64,000 nucleotides of DNA. It comes from Azadirachta indica. Taxonomy: Eukaryota > Streptophyta > Magnoliopsida > Sapindales > Meliaceae. The stretch spans positions 18,113,368 to 18,177,367 of the forward strand of contig CM040453.1 in assembly GCA_022749755.1 (NCBI GenBank), written 5' to 3'. Of this stretch, positions 1 to 13,309 are shown one piece after another (the first letter of the stretch is position 1; every line of letters starts with the position of its first letter). The translations under genes and the position numbers were made by a program. The notes under the pieces are model-generated. The model saw nothing but the letters and a program-made list of their open reading frames with translations. It did not search any database and had not been told where the DNA came from.

Positions 1-744
1 CTGTGTTACTCACATCCTCCTCAATAATGCAACCCCTATCAGCTGCACTACAAGGCCAGGGGAAAAATGGTTAACCACCTGGCATGTAGGAAAAGATATC
101 AGGTATAGATTATGACAAACTATTATGTGCTTGTATTCCCATTTTTGTAGGCATGATACCTTTCTATTCAACAAAATTTCTGGTTATGATAAAGACTTGA
201 AAGAACTGCTACTGCCATCTAAATCACTTAATCAGTTTATAATACACAAAATGAACAGATAAGAAAATGAGAACTTTGACAAGAAATTCTGCACTGGTTA
301 TGCATAAGGGACAAAAGTGTCAGACCAAATAGATTTTTTCTCACAAACGATTAAGCTTTAACAACATTAAAATACCATAGTAAAACCATTGGTTGTACAA
401 TTTCTTTCTCTTAATCCAATTCAAGTCACATTAAATTCAAAAACTTACTGATAGATTCATAACATCAAGTATAATGTATCCTTTATCTACTCAACTGAAA
501 CATGAAAAAGCAATGGATTGAAACAGTCATCCCTTTCATTTTAATTTCATACTCTTAATTTATCAGCACCTGGCCGGATTTTGACTGTGTATCTCAAAAA
601 GACCATTAAAATCCAAATACCAATACAGTAAAAGCACATAACAGCAATATAGCAGGGTATCTCTGTATGCTACTCTCATTTACAGACTTGAAAATAAACG
701 AACACTGAAGGGTTGATAGTAAGAAATATGACATAAAAACTCAC
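1..744 (-). other. Presumed intron 2 of the symporter gene
   Basis: This stretch lies downstream of symporter exon 2 on the minus strand. I found no further symporter exon in it, so it is most simply the start of a long second intron. The sequence is A/T-rich with no open frame resembling the family. The leftmost 60 bases are less AT-rich, but no reading matched the expected third exon, which should encode the first transmembrane helix and a glycine-rich LLYGYD-like motif. Confidence 0.45.
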
Positions 745-1458
745 GGGAGAATCGCTGCATAAACAGAATGGTGTTCGGGAGAATGGATTCCATTAATAAG
801 AGGCTCCTCTGCATCACCAATCTCTCCAGAAGATTTTCCTACCTAAACAAGCAATGCATTAAATATTAATAAACTGACACAAAAACTTATAAAACAGAAC
901 TCAAAATAAATTAAAAATTTAAAAACAAAGCTTTAACTATTGATAAACATAAACTTAAAGACCAGAATTCAAAATAGATTAAAAAATTTTAAAAATTTAA
1001 AAAGGAAAAAAAGAATCAGCTTACAGCTACTAGAAAAGAGAGATAACACTATGATCATAAATCTTTTCTGCTCTAAGCTCTATGTTGTTCTCACTATTAA
1101 GGAAATAAAATCACAACAAAGACCTATTCAACACTAATTACAAGCAAAGTAAGCAACAAAAAAGAATATCACACTAAAATGAGAAATAAAACTATTATAT
1201 TCTTCAAATGCAGTAACAACATAATTCTCCGTTTGTTTGCCGAGAAAGTGAACAGGAAAAAGGCTATATTATCAGAAAATTTACAACAACTTATATAAAT
1301 TCCTCATTATTCTCATCATTTGAGCTGCAGAACTAAACAAACAAACAGAAACATAATCATGAAAACAAAAGAAATACCGATTGAAATTCAAGGAACTAAT
1401 TAATTAATTAATCAATTAATACCTTTTCAACAAAGGAAAGTGTCGGTTGCTCCGCCAT
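745..1458 (-). CDS. D-xylose-proton symporter-like gene, first two coding exons (partial)
   Basis: This is the N-terminus of a plant D-xylose-proton symporter-like protein, a major-facilitator sugar/H+ carrier of the group that includes Arabidopsis At5g17010. Coding exon 1 is 1423-1458 (ATG at 1458, 12 codons, MAEQPTLSFVEK) with a GT donor at 1421-1422. Exon 2 is 745-842, with an AG acceptor just upstream and a GTGAGT donor; it reads VGKSSGEIGDAEEPL and on to VYAAILP, where the family continues into the first membrane helix. The exons keep frame: exon 1 ends on a codon boundary and exon 2 ends in phase 2. The N-terminal part is hydrophilic, as in the family. The remaining exons, carrying the 12 transmembrane segments, must lie left of the window. 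A broken 3' end of a gene of the same family sits at 58,991-59,415. Family assignment is from recalled homology; the exon joins are inferred. Confidence 0.8.
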
Positions 1459-1600
1459 TGATTGAAATTCAAAGCTCTCAAGTCTCAACACACAGTTGAA
1501 GGTATTGAAGCTGTTCTCCAAACCATGATCACATTCTGGTTTAAAAGTTTACCTTTTATAATTTCTAATTTTTAATTTTAATTTAATATTTGTCAACTTC

Positions 1601-1610
<10 letters not shown>

Positions 1611-1661
<51 letters not shown>

Positions 1662-1690
1662 TCAAACCAACATTCTTTACTCAAATTCAA
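1611..1690 (+). repeat. TTA microsatellite plus flank, left copy of a direct repeat
   Basis: An uninterrupted TTA run of about 50 bases is followed by TTTCAAACCAACATTCTTTA and a little more. The same arrangement, a TTA run followed by the same flank of about 28 bases, recurs at 2,722-2,788. The two therefore form direct repeats about 1.1 kb apart bracketing 1,691-2,721. Confidence 0.8.
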
Positions 1691-2339
1691 AGTAAAGTAT
1701 AAGAAATTCAATTTTTTTGTAATAAAAAATAATTTTAATTTATATTTATTTAAAAATTAAAATTTAATTAATGATAATTTAATTTGACAATTTTAATTTA
1801 CGTGTATTTAATATTTATTAAAATTAAAAATTTAATTAATAATAATTTAACTTGATAATTTTAATTTAAATTTATTTAATATTTACTCAAAATAGAAATT
1901 TAATTTTTATTCATGTATCATATTTATTCAAATCTCAAATCTTAATATGCAAAAACCGCCGCCTTTTTTACTCCCCTCTTTTGCAAATTCCTTAACAATA
2001 AACTATATTTTTATTATTTCACTAAACAATTTCACAATTTTATCAATTTCACTCTTCTTATAAAAATATTTTAACACAAGATCTATGTTATACTAATTCA
2101 TATTAAATTCACACTTTAATATCAATCTTATAACTCGTAAAGCAAATGTAAACTTTCGAATTTACACAAAAAATTTGATAGAACTACGCAATGACGGAAA
2201 ATTAGAAAAAATATCAATATGGCTAAATTGCTAATTTTAAATATCATTAAATAAATTTTTAATTTAAATAAATATAAATTATAATTGTTATTAATCAAAA
2301 TTTTAATTATTGTAATTTTTTAAACATCAAATAAATTAA

Positions 2340-2721
2340 AATTAAATTTCTTAAACTTTATTTTGAAGCAATTAGGGGTATTATAATCATTTAAGTGAAA
2401 ATACATGGTCAATTGACGGTCCAAGGGAGGTAAATATGTCTTTTCTTAAAACTTTCATTTGAGTGTTAAAATCGCAAATTAAATTATCATTAATTAAATT
2501 TCTAATTTTTAAATAATTATAAATATAAATAAAAAATATTTTTGATTACATGCAAATTGAATTTCTTGTACTTTATTTTGAAACAATTAAAGGTATTATA
2601 GTTATATAAATAAAATCAAATGGTCAATTAATGGTCTAGGGGAAATAAGTGTGTCTTTCCTTAAACCTTTCATTTAAATGTTAAAATCTCAAATTTTAGG
2701 GGAGGTATGTGTTAAAACTCC
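2340..2721 (-). repeat. Two related MULE-like terminal segments
   Basis: Two similar blocks lie about 220 bases apart (roughly 2,340-2,480 and 2,565-2,720). Both contain a GGTCAATT(A/G)A(C/T)GGTC core followed by a purine-rich stretch and a TTCTTAAA/TCCTTAAA segment. The second ends in GGGGAGGTATGTGTTAAAAC. Read on the minus strand this matches the termini of the elements at 53,775 and 56,342, which begin near CATACCTCCCCT and carry a GTTAGTTGACNGT-like core. I read this as one end of a decayed non-autonomous MULE-like element; the other end was not identified. Confidence 0.4.
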
Positions 2722-2756
<35 letters not shown>

Positions 2757-2788
2757 TCAAACCAACATTCTTTACTCAAATTCTCAAG
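2722..2788 (+). repeat. TTA microsatellite plus flank, right copy of a direct repeat
   Basis: A TTA run of about 35 bases is followed by TTCAAACCAACATTCTTTAC, matching the flank of the microsatellite at 1,611. It is the right-hand member of the direct repeat pair that brackets about 1.0 kb. Confidence 0.8.
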
Positions 2789-5700
2789 AATAAAAATATC
2801 TCTTAAATATCAAGCTTAGGATAAAAATATGAGTTGAAAACAATAAATATTTAAATTAAAATTATAAGATTAATAATTTTATCCCTACTTTTTTCAATTA
2901 TTAAAATCTATTGTAATTTTTTAATTTTAAATTTTATTTAAATAAAATAAATTATTAATAAAATATTATTAATGGACTAATTTTTGTAAAATAATAAATA
3001 AAAACATAATTTTATCATTTATAACAAATAAATTCTTAATAAGGAATTTCGTTAAACTGAATAAGGTTAAACTGAATAACAACTAAAGGTGAGCCTATGA
3101 TAATATTCAAATTAAGTATACTTTTAATTGTCGATCTATACTTAATTAACTCTTAATAAAAATCTCGTATAATTTCTTATAAAATAAGTAATTTTTTAAT
3201 CCTAAAATAATTTTCATATTTTATTTCTCAATATCTTTTTAATTATTTTCCACCATTCAAATAAATTAAATATTATTTTCATTTCAATGTATTTTATTAT
3301 ATTTCTTAACTCAAAAAAAGCATTTTTTTTAACAATTATATCTTATATTACCCAAATTAACTTGTGTGAATAAAATTTATTAAAAAATATAGTTAGGAAC
3401 TCATAAATTATTGTACTAGAAAATTAATTCAAACCAAATCTGATACAAATTTTTTATCATGCCGTTTGTAACAATTAATGTCAAAAACTTATATTTTTAA
3501 AATATATTTTTATTTATTAATTTTTCGAAATTTAAAAACCTGTTCAATATCATGCTAATTGTTAATTATAAAATGAAAGACATGTAAGTATTTTTCATAT
3601 TTTCTCTTCTTCTTTTATAAAATTGACGAAAACAATGCAATTATTTTTTTGGGTTAAAAGGAATTTAGAGTAAAGTACGTTGGATTTATTTTTTAAAAGA
3701 TTAAAATAGAAAGTAGAAATCAAAAGTCTTTTTAAATTGTAAGAATGGCAAGTGAAAGTCAATAGCTAACATTCTAATGGGAAGTTTGTTGATGGTTTGA
3801 ACCTTTGGTTAAATGAAAATTAAATAACATTATCTGCTCATTAAATTCAACCCAATTTTTTTTTGAAATTTTTTGAAATATGTTTTGTACCTACTACTAA
3901 TTCTTAATTTTTGTGGTCAAATTAATATTACAAATCATGGTACTTTATTTGCCACGTAGACTACACTACATAAACGTGTTAAGACTTGTACTGTAATATC
4001 ATTTAACATGTTTCTATATTTGTACTAATGTGATAACAACAAATGGATACCTTATTTTATCAAAAATATTAACACATATATACTTGTGATTATTTGTTAC
4101 AAATAAGTCCCAGACTCGCAGAAGTGATAAGTGAATTGAGCCAACGCCATAGAACACAAAAAATAATAGAGCAACACATTATCTGAGTGCACAAGTTTGA
4201 ATCGAACTCATATTTTAGACTTGTTAATCCAATAGGACATCAACTTGAAAGACAAGTAATTAATTGAAATTTTTTAAAAAATTATAAAAAATACCTGACA
4301 ATAATTTTATAAAAATTAATTTTAGTAATATTTTAATAATTTTAATCAATTAAAAATTTGTGAAAAGTATTCAAAATTGTTAGCCTACTATGTCACAAAT
4401 TTAATATGTTTGTAGATTGAGCCAAGTCAAACTTTTAAAAATTAAACATAGGTTACTAAATTTTATGGGTCATGCTATCATGATATAAGAAGTTGGTTAC
4501 CTCTACCGATGCTTGACAGGGACTTATACGGAACTACAAAACAACTAAAGTCAAGGATCAATTTGTTAAAATCATAAAAGTATGTTTTTATATATTATTT
4601 TATTAAAATATAGGGACCTATTTATTGTTATCCATATTATAATAAATATTTAATGAATAGACTAATATTAAAAAATTAAATAAATAAATAAATATGTATG
4701 CTATGTACCCCTTTTAGAAATATTTTTAAGTACAATAAACACTCTTTAAATATTTTTTAGATAAATGTAATTTTCAAAGTATGATGTTCTTAAAAAAATT
4801 AATATTACATAAATCTAAATCATTTTTTGTTAATTCTATTACTATTAATTTTCAAAATCTTATATAATTTTGTTGAAAGATTTTCTTCTCTTTTTTCTAT
4901 TATTGAGGGTTGGATGAAGATTCAAGAAAGCAATATGATGTGGCAAAAAAATTAACATGAAATATTTTTAATTTAATTTAATTTTTTATTTGATTTTGGT
5001 GCATATAATACAAAGCACAAATTAGGAAACTTGTAATCTTCTCCATCACTAACTAAAATTCAAATTATGAGTCACATTGAATTTTGTTTTCTTCATTTAA
5101 TTCCAAAATAGAAAATTCTATATTCATCTGAAGAGATTGATTTTCCTTTTCTTTTGTCACTTTTTCGTTGATTTTGTTCTTCTTAATTATTATAAAGTCA
5201 CTAAAAATTTACATTTTATAACATTATTCTATCAATAAGTAAAATATTTTTTTTGAAAAAAAGCAAAACAATTTTAGATTAATTATGATCTAATACCCGT
5301 TTCTTAACTTGTAATTTTCCAGAATTGAGAATGACACATTAGACAAATCATTGTGCCAAGACCTTGTTATTGATGGTTTCTCTTTAATTTAAAAATCAAA
5401 TTGAAAAAATATTTACTAAATATTAATTTTTAATAACTATATTTATTTTTAAGTTAATATTTGATATTTTATAATCTTATCTCATATAACGTGTGTCATA
5501 CTTCAATTTCAAACAAATATAAAATAACTATGTACTAAATTCCAAATTTATGGTTGTCAGTCATTCAACTTGGTTTAAAAAAGAAAAATTAATTTATCAA
5601 GAGATTGACTACGATATATTAAATGTGTGACTACAATCGATTTAATTTATTACTACGTATATTTTTTTCAAAAAAAAGAATTATGTTAAATGGTTTTATT

Positions 5701-6529
5701 TTTATATTAAACATTCGACATTTTAGAACTTCAAATTTTTTCAATTTTCATTGCAAAAAAAGAAAAAAAAATGTTGTAAAAAAGAAAAAAAAAAATGTAA
5801 CAATACACTGAATATGCCATAACCAAAGAAGCAAATATTTAGCTAGTTTGAAAAGAAACAAAATTGAATCAAGAAGTTTTTTAATTTAATTGTATTGCCT
5901 CAACTATTTGCATTTTCTTATTATTAGAAAAAGACCAGACCAAACAAACCTTAAAGAATTTTTTCTATGATATTGGCCCTATGTGCTGAAAGAGAAAGAC
6001 TCAATCTGTTCTTCTTTTCCTTCTATTTTAATCACATTCATATCCAAACTCCATTCCCACCTATTTTAAACACAATAAGACAAGATCAAGTTAGTTCAAG
6101 GCAATACACTTTCTATCTTTTGATTTTGATACCTCTACTCCCTCTCTCTCTCTCTCTCTCTCTTCTTTTCTTATTTTTTGAAATCTACACATCAAATTAA
6201 TAAAGAAAAAGACATATACGCACAAAAAATTTTGTCAAATGTACACTCAAATCTTCCTAGTTTTAAATACTTATACAAATTTTATCTGTTAGTTTAATAT
6301 ATGAATTTCAGTAAAAATAAGAATAATTTAATATGTTTAAGTTTTAAAATAATTATAATAAAAAATAAATAAATCATTAACTAATAGCATTGTTTACAAG
6401 AGGCTGGATATATTTGAAACCAACGGAATCAATGTATGTGCCTTTAATCCAATCAATAATATGAATTGTAGATTAAGCTAATTAAGCTAATTAAGCTACT
6501 TAACCAAACAGTTTAACAAAGTTATGTTG

Positions 6530-6660
6530 AATTTTAACACATACCTTCTCATGAGGTTTTAGATTTTATAAGTTAGTGAGAAAGTATTGAAAAAGACAAA
6601 CATATCTTTTTTTAATGTTAGTTGACCATCCACTTTCATTGAAATAATTATAATACTATT
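6530..6660 (+). repeat. MULE-like terminal segment
   Basis: The segment begins near TTTTAACACATACCTTCTCA and continues through a run ending in GTTAGTTGACCATCCACTTT. This is the same order of motifs (ACATACCT, purine-rich stretch, GTTAGTTGACC) as at the starts of the elements at 53,775 and 56,342. The matching opposite terminus was not found with confidence; 7,140-7,310 carries a weakly similar stretch. Confidence 0.35.
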
Positions 6661-7786
6661 AATTATTATAATATAAAATTTAAGAAATGTAAATTAAATT
6701 AATTAATGTTTAAAAAAAATAAAAAAATAACTAAAATTTTAATTAAATGACAAATTTAATTTGCATTTATTTAATATTTTATCCAAAATAAAATTTTAAG
6801 TAATAACGAATTTAATTTACATTTATTCAACTTAATTTATATATAAATTAAAATTTTAATTGATGAAAAATTTAATTTACATCAAGTTGATATTTTATCC
6901 AAAATAAGAGTTTAACTAATGATAAATTGGATTTCTAATTTAATTGTTATAAGGCAAATTTAAGAATTTAATTTAAATTTATTTAATGTTAAAAAATTAT
7001 AATTTTTATCAATGACAAATTTAATTTACATTTATTTAATATTTTATTCAAAATAAATAAATGTAAGTAATGACAAATTTAATTTATATTCTTCGTTAAT
7101 AATTATTTAAATGAAAATTTTAATTAATAATTTTAATATAACATGCAAGGTGTGAAGACCTTTACAAGAGGAATAGATTTGTATCTGTGAAGAGTAAAGT
7201 TGTCATGTAATTTACCAGATTGCCCTTAATCGTAAGGGTTGACTAGCAAACATGAATGGTCAGAGCGAATATAAGTGTGCATTTTTTGATATTTTCCCTC
7301 CAAATGAACTGATAAAATCTGAAACCTCAAGAAAACTCCAAAGTTAAATCAAAGCACAATCACAAGCATAACCTAAGAAGTCCTTCAACAACTTTATAAT
7401 CTTTCTAAACTACAGTAAAGCATCAGCTGACAAGAAGTTAAGAGATATCACTAGCTATCTTACCCAGAGTCCACTTGTCTTGAAGAGAAAATTTGTGAAC
7501 TTCAGAGAACTGTTTTCCCTATGAACGAAAACCTTTGTTAAATTTGAAATTAAGAATTAAATTTTGCATTAGATAGTGTGAAAAATTTTGAAACAAAAAA
7601 TTGTTCTAACCATTCTAAACATGTCTCTCCAACCCCCTACTATTATTTCAGACAAAAGTAAAGGGGATCTCGTTCTTATACTTCAGAGGATAAGGAAGCA
7701 CAATGACTATTCACTTAGCCTGCAAAATAAGCTTTCAATCAAAATATGAAGTTGGTAGTCTGCCGTTTTCTTGTAATACAAGATAC

Positions 7787-10700
7787 TTATTCATGGAAAT
7801 GGCAACTAAAATACAGAATTGGCAAGTTTACAGGAGATGATAAAGAAATTACTGTCTTGATGGGTTGCCAGGGTTGGCACCTAGACCAGTCTCTCTGCGA
7901 AGGATTGAGGGCATGTCCTTTGGCATGGTAGATGTACTCTTCACCCTCTCCCGATAAATTTTCCCTGTGCTCAACTCCGTATCTCTTTGGTTTCAGCATC
8001 AGAAGCTGCAAGAAATGCATTTACATTACTACCCATTTTGTTATTGGGCATCAGATAAATAACATTAAAACAGCACTTGCCTCATCTCCTGTTTGATCAG
8101 TTACGGAGTGGAGCCGACCGTGCCATTCTGGTGGGACCTGAGAAGCATTGTAGCAACTCTTCTCTGCATATTCAACCCACCTGTGTCTCCCTAAGAAGGC
8201 CACAGCGACTTAGAAGCTGTCTACAGAGGTTCAAGAAGATGTGCATGCTAATAGTCTGACATTCACATCATTCCAACGCATTGCAGGAAAGGTACAATTT
8301 TTCTTTAGGCAGTAACATGAAACCATTGAATTGAAGGATATCCATTCTTTCTCATTAGGGAAAATTGGGAAGGTGTTGCTAAATGGGTGCAATTCTTATT
8401 GGTTTTTCTTGTTGCACTGATTTTCCCTTTTTTGTACCAATGGTCCACTCCCTTGGAACGCTCTTTATTTTGAATAAAATTCCCTTGTTTCTTATTAAAT
8501 ATATATTTAGACAGACAAACACATACATAGGCAGGATAAGGTTCAAGTACCTGCATTTTGATAAAATACATACCTGAGCCTCTCAACAATTGTTCTTTTC
8601 TTTATAGATGAGTTTCCACTTCTCTTCAAAAAAAAAAAAAAAAAAAGAGAGGGGAGTAGCGTGAGTTGTTTTCCCAAGTTAAAAGAAGAAAGAAATACTA
8701 CCCAAATTGGGTGGCTTCAAGTTTCTCATAATATTTGTTACCAAATTTATCAACTCCAACAAGTGTTGCCCCTCTATTATGTAGTTTGGTTTGCCTGGTT
8801 CAGTCAAAAAAGACGCAATAAAGATACTGAAGATAAATGTTGATGTTGAGGTGAATAGTCAGAAATAAAATAAAGTGCAAGGAAACAAATATATTACAAA
8901 ATTATTCGATTGCATGCAACAAAAAATAAAATTTTCAACCGAACTTCGTATAGAAAATAGAAATAAAAACATATAGCACTGAGTGGTAACAACAAATGTA
9001 TGACAGGCCACATTTAGACTGGTAACACCTAAGGTAATCAGTTCCTATCCTGAACTCAGACATGGACGCTCTGATGTTTCCAACACCACAACAACATTTT
9101 GGACAACATAACAGCACAACAAAATTGGGAGGCAGCTACAGAGGATCTTTTTTGTTTTCCAAAACTGTTGTCTGAACACTCTAAATGATTTCTTTCTTTT
9201 TCAGAGGATAGACCTTCGCCACATCTTTTCTTATAAATTTTCATCTCTTAGAAAGTTTGGTTTGTTGTTGAAAAAATAAAGAAAAAATATTTTGGTCACC
9301 TCAATCCCACAGCAATTCCTTTTATTCAAGTGTTGCTACCTCCAGAACCAACCTATCACCACATGTCAGAGGCTTTGTTACACAAAATGGTGTCAAGAGT
9401 AGGCAGGATGCAGTGGGAAACCAAGTTATTCATGACAGGTATATCTATCTAGGGGCATGGCACATTAACTTTTGAAGCAAAACCTCAAGGCTTTGTAATG
9501 TGATGGACAATATGGCATCAATGCCTGATATGTATTAACAATTGTCTGTATAACCTTACATACATTGCAGATGTCTCCTCATCATGTTTCACTTTGTTCT
9601 TCCTAACCCCATAAGTGTTGCGAGTCCAAAACGCATTTTGAAATTGGCTGCAAGATTTTAGACACGCAAACCACTCAAATCAAAAACCTACAATGTGGTC
9701 TCTAGTCCCTTTGACAAAAGACCTATAGCTCCTCCTAATGAATTAATGAAGTAAAGAACTCTTAAGGTCCCTATGTTCCAGATCACAACATTGAATCAAC
9801 TCTTTCTTGTCAAGAATCCTTATTGGTAATTCTTAAAAGGGAAAGTCATCAGAATCTCCATGCCTATTCAATCCTTTTCTGATCATGACATTTAAGGGGT
9901 TAATACTTCCTTGACATCAGACTATTGAGGACAGAATGGAGATTAAATAGTTGAGGCAGTAGAGCCAATCAATCAGTAAGAGACCATCAATCCTTCAACA
10001 GTTGAAACAGTGGGGAAATTGGTAAGAGACCTTGTCAATACTTTTTTAACATTTAGATAGGCCTTATGAGTCCCAGACAAGCTTTCTTTTCCTGCCAAAG
10101 CTAATAACTAAGTTTAGGCTTAACCTTAAGGAAACACAGAACAATATCTAAGCTTGTAAAGTTGCAACATAACACAAGTCAGATTACGTAGACGTGGTAG
10201 CATGTATACGGACAAGATGATGTATGGTAACATGCAAAGACTGACAGGAACATCAAACAACATAGGTGAACTAAGGAAAGCACATGGCAGAAAGCAGGAC
10301 AGTATATAAACATCTAGCCTTGCATGTTATGCATAATATATAGGCAGGAGAAACTTGATATTCATGCAAATAAGGACTTTGACAACAGATAAGGGGCAAA
10401 CACAGTAGGAAACAAAACATTTATTCCATTATGTTCCTCCACAAAGAGATCTTATACCAACACATAGATGATCTTCTTTGAGTTTGTTTAGTTCCTAGTG
10501 GTTAGATATTGTTTAAAGAAGTAATAAGACAAGATAGACTTGTGTGCCAGCCATGCCAAATTAGAAATGAGGTAGCCATGTTGTGATTTCAGTTTTATAA
10601 CTAGGAAGAAGACCCACACTCATAGCTGTTGTTTCTTACACTCTTTTACCATCCCATAGATTATCTTCATCATTGGCATTATTAGGACATATTTATTGCC

Positions 10701-11747
10701 AACTTTATTTCATTTGGTTGAGAAATGAATTTAGTAAAATGTTTTTAAAGTCATACCTTGCACTCTGAATTTTGTACAAAGAACCTATGAAACCATTGCT
10801 TAATAATCTCAAAACTCCGTTTCATATATTTATCCTGATTCTGTGTGTTTTAAATTAAAATAAATACAACAGTAATATCACTTACCACGGAGTTTCAAGC
10901 AATTTAAACTCTTATGCAGTTTGTACTTCAACAATTTTGAAGTATTTGGTACAACCCCATATGTGTGCCATTCTTTTTTCCTTTTTCTCCCTTTTAATAG
11001 GTCAACTTGTTCCTTTAATTATTTGAAAATTAGCAATTGAAAACTGTTTTGCTAGCAGTCTAATAGTAAGAAGAGTGACCTGCACAAAAACAATTTGATT
11101 TTCTTGACATTTTTAACATAATGAGATGTAACATCTCTACCGGGTGTTGGTGAATTGAAACACTGTTTTGAATATAAAAATTTTCCCCGGAGAACCAGGA
11201 TAACTAACGGGGCGCAGTCACAGCCTGAAGCAAGACCCAAACACAGCAGTCCCTCAAAGAACATCCCAAACGCATTCAGCATATCAGGATGGCTTAGTAT
11301 GGATGTGTCAACCTTTAGAGTACGGAAACAATTCTTTCATATTTTCCACTTTAGAAATGCTTCTTCTGAATCAACTAAGTGTTCTCCAATCCTAGCTCAT
11401 AATCAGGTTAGAGTCAACGTCAACATGGCTATTGGTTTCCTCGGATTTTCTCTTCATATTTCTACACTAGTAACATGTGGAAAAATTACAAATATTCCAT
11501 ATATTTGGCAATTAATTGCAGAATGTGGTTCACTAATTCCCATCCCCACCCAAATCTGGTGAATCAGATAACCCGAACAACCCTCACATAGCTTGACATA
11601 CAAATAAACATAACGAACAAGAAATCACTAAATTTAAACCCTCAAGCATGCATTTCCGCTACAATCTTCCATCAACAAAAACAAAACCCAATGAAATAAG
11701 AGCAAATATATCTGACTTACATGAGATTCCCATCCAAAAGCGCCCTC
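7787..11747 (-). pseudogene. NDUFA12: NDUFA12 (complex I subunit B17.2), four exons, probably decayed
   Basis: NDUFA12 is an accessory subunit of mitochondrial complex I (NADH to ubiquinone electron transfer, inner membrane). Four exons are readable on the minus strand. 11,721-11,747 is a 27-bp microexon, RALLDGNL plus two bases of a Met codon. 8,702-8,794 reads QTKLHNRGATLVGVDKFGNK and on to ATQFG. 8,081-8,190 reads RHRWVEYAEK through ASQVPPEWHG to TDQTGDE. 7,787-8,005 reads LLMLKPKRYGVEHRENLSGE and on to QRDWSRCQPWQP. The order and phases follow the plant family, except that the join between 8,702 and 8,190 gives one base too many (TTTGG plus GG-AGA), a frameshift unless splicing is unusual. 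The donor after 8,081 is GC-type (GAG|GCAAGT). The usual stop is lost, adding about 20 residues. Exon 1 (start codon) was not found upstream; a MuDR-like element lies there. Several conserved residues are changed (for example WHGW to WHGR). Most likely a pseudogene or damaged copy. Confidence 0.75.
8795..11720 (-). other. Large intron of the NDUFA12 copy, no second gene seen
   Basis: This is about 2.9 kb between the 27-bp microexon and the next exon. It holds several short ORFs on both strands, the longest being 135 codons at 11,155-11,562 (+), none with a recognisable family. The region 9,300-10,900 is less AT-rich than the spacer, but no transposase, reverse transcriptase or host exon could be recognised. 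A run of about 18 A lies just outside, at 8,629-8,646. Confidence 0.45.
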
Positions 11748-13309
11748 CTGAAACACAAAAATAAACAACCGCAGTCAATAAACTTCAAAACTTCCCAAAT
11801 TATTTTTCGAATCAATTTCTTAGTCGTATTTGTAGTGAGTAACAAATGGTTGTGTTTATGAACTTGTACATATTGATTTTATGTTGCTACACATTCATGA
11901 TGAAAGGTACCTAACAAAAAACATATTTTTATAAGATGTTTCTATGTAATGAAAGTAGAAAGTTATAAATTTCATGTTAAATGTATCAGAATTTTCATGT
12001 AAGTGCTCATTATGTACAAAAGAGGTAATAATATGCGAAAGTGATCAAGTATACGTGCAGAGTTAATGAAAATGATAACATTGAAATAAACTATCTAAAA
12101 CAGAACATTAAACAAACTAAAGATGAATATTAAACCAACTAAAACAAAACATTAAACCAATTGAAGATGAATAAGTAGCCAATTAAAACACTAAAACAAT
12201 ATATTAAATCAATTAACACTATCCAAGTCCAGTGATGGGAACAAAATCAATCTAGCAACTTTACAATTTATAGTTAAGCTTAAATTCTATACAAACTTCT
12301 AGTTTTAGATATGAAAAATATGAAATAAACATGTAAAATCAATTTAACAACGCCCATAAGCCTTGAAATAAATTCAAAATTAACAAAATTTAACCAAATA
12401 ATCACCACTAATCTTACAGATCAGATTTTAAGCTTGGTGAATATTTGGAAGCTATTAGATGATGTACCATCTACTTTTCTATTAGTAACAGATGTGACAT
12501 CATCAATTGTCTCCAAAAATATCGTCTATTGTTAAGCTAGCTATACCTTTATCATGCTGAAAAGTGTTGGATTGTTAGACACACTACCACCATTTTAAAC
12601 TTGGCTTAGATTAGGGGTGGCAATTTGATAAATAGATCGTATTTAAATCAACATGAATATGATTCATTTATTATTCATGAAAATTTTGTTAAATCTGAAT
12701 ACAATCTATTTATTTAGGCATGATTCATTTAACACGCAATTGTTTGTGTAAAATATGATTTATTTAAAATACAATTGTTGGTTTAGAATGTGATTATTCA
12801 TTTAAGATACAATAAGACATTATTATTATTTTAAAATATGATTATTTGCTTAAGACATGATTGTTATTTAATCAATCGTGTCTTAACGAATAATCATACT
12901 AAGAGTATCAAATATGAATAATAATTGTGTCAACAAGAATATCACATAATTATTTTTTATGCCAACTTTTTCAAATCCAAATCCTTTTGATGGCATTGAA
13001 TTCATGTTGAATAATTATGTCATGTCCCAAATTTTGACCCTAGCTTATATACCTTGTATAAGTTACGAAAATTATCAATTTCAAAACTAAGCTTCCAAAA
13101 TAAGTTTATGAGTAAAATGTAATAAACAAGTGACTCTATTGTACACATTACCAAATCTTGAGTCAGCTTGGCTTGCTATTTGTGTAATTGGTTTTACTAA
13201 AGCAAAACCTTCTCTATGAGATACCTGCAACATAGATTGTTAGACAAGTTTGCAGGTAAATATAATGTCAACTATTAGGCTTCAAATGTAAAGGAAAAAA
13301 ATCATAAAT
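11748..13309. other. Spacer between the NDUFA12 exons and the MuDR remnant
   Basis: AT-rich DNA with no recognisable gene. The missing first exon of NDUFA12 was looked for here and not seen. 12,600-12,960 contains loosely repeated ATGATTATT/ATTTATTT-type words with no clear period. Confidence 0.4.

Larger units (their letters stand above)
1459..7786. other. AT-rich intergenic spacer without a recognisable gene
   Basis: This is very AT-rich sequence with homopolymer runs and short chance ORFs (for example near 5,623 and 5,967) that show no family resemblance or coding character. It contains two TTA microsatellites, a TC tract near 6,140-6,163 and several pieces of MULE-like terminal sequence, described separately. 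Just upstream of 1,458 is the presumed promoter/5' leader of the symporter gene; I could not pick a TATA box with confidence. Confidence 0.5.

Noticed and set aside
5967..6200. 77-codon ORF crossing the TC tract
   Set aside because: Composition is dominated by the TC microsatellite and T runs (SLSLSLLFLFF); no evidence of a gene.
11155..11562. 135-codon ORF on the plus strand
   Set aside because: No family resemblance and no coding character. It lies inside the NDUFA12 intron and is crossed by an equally unremarkable ORF on the other strand.
11715..11750. Exon reading EGAFGWESH on the minus strand
   Set aside because: The same splice-bounded segment in another frame reads RALLDGNL and joins in phase to the next NDUFA12 exon, so the first reading is the wrong frame.
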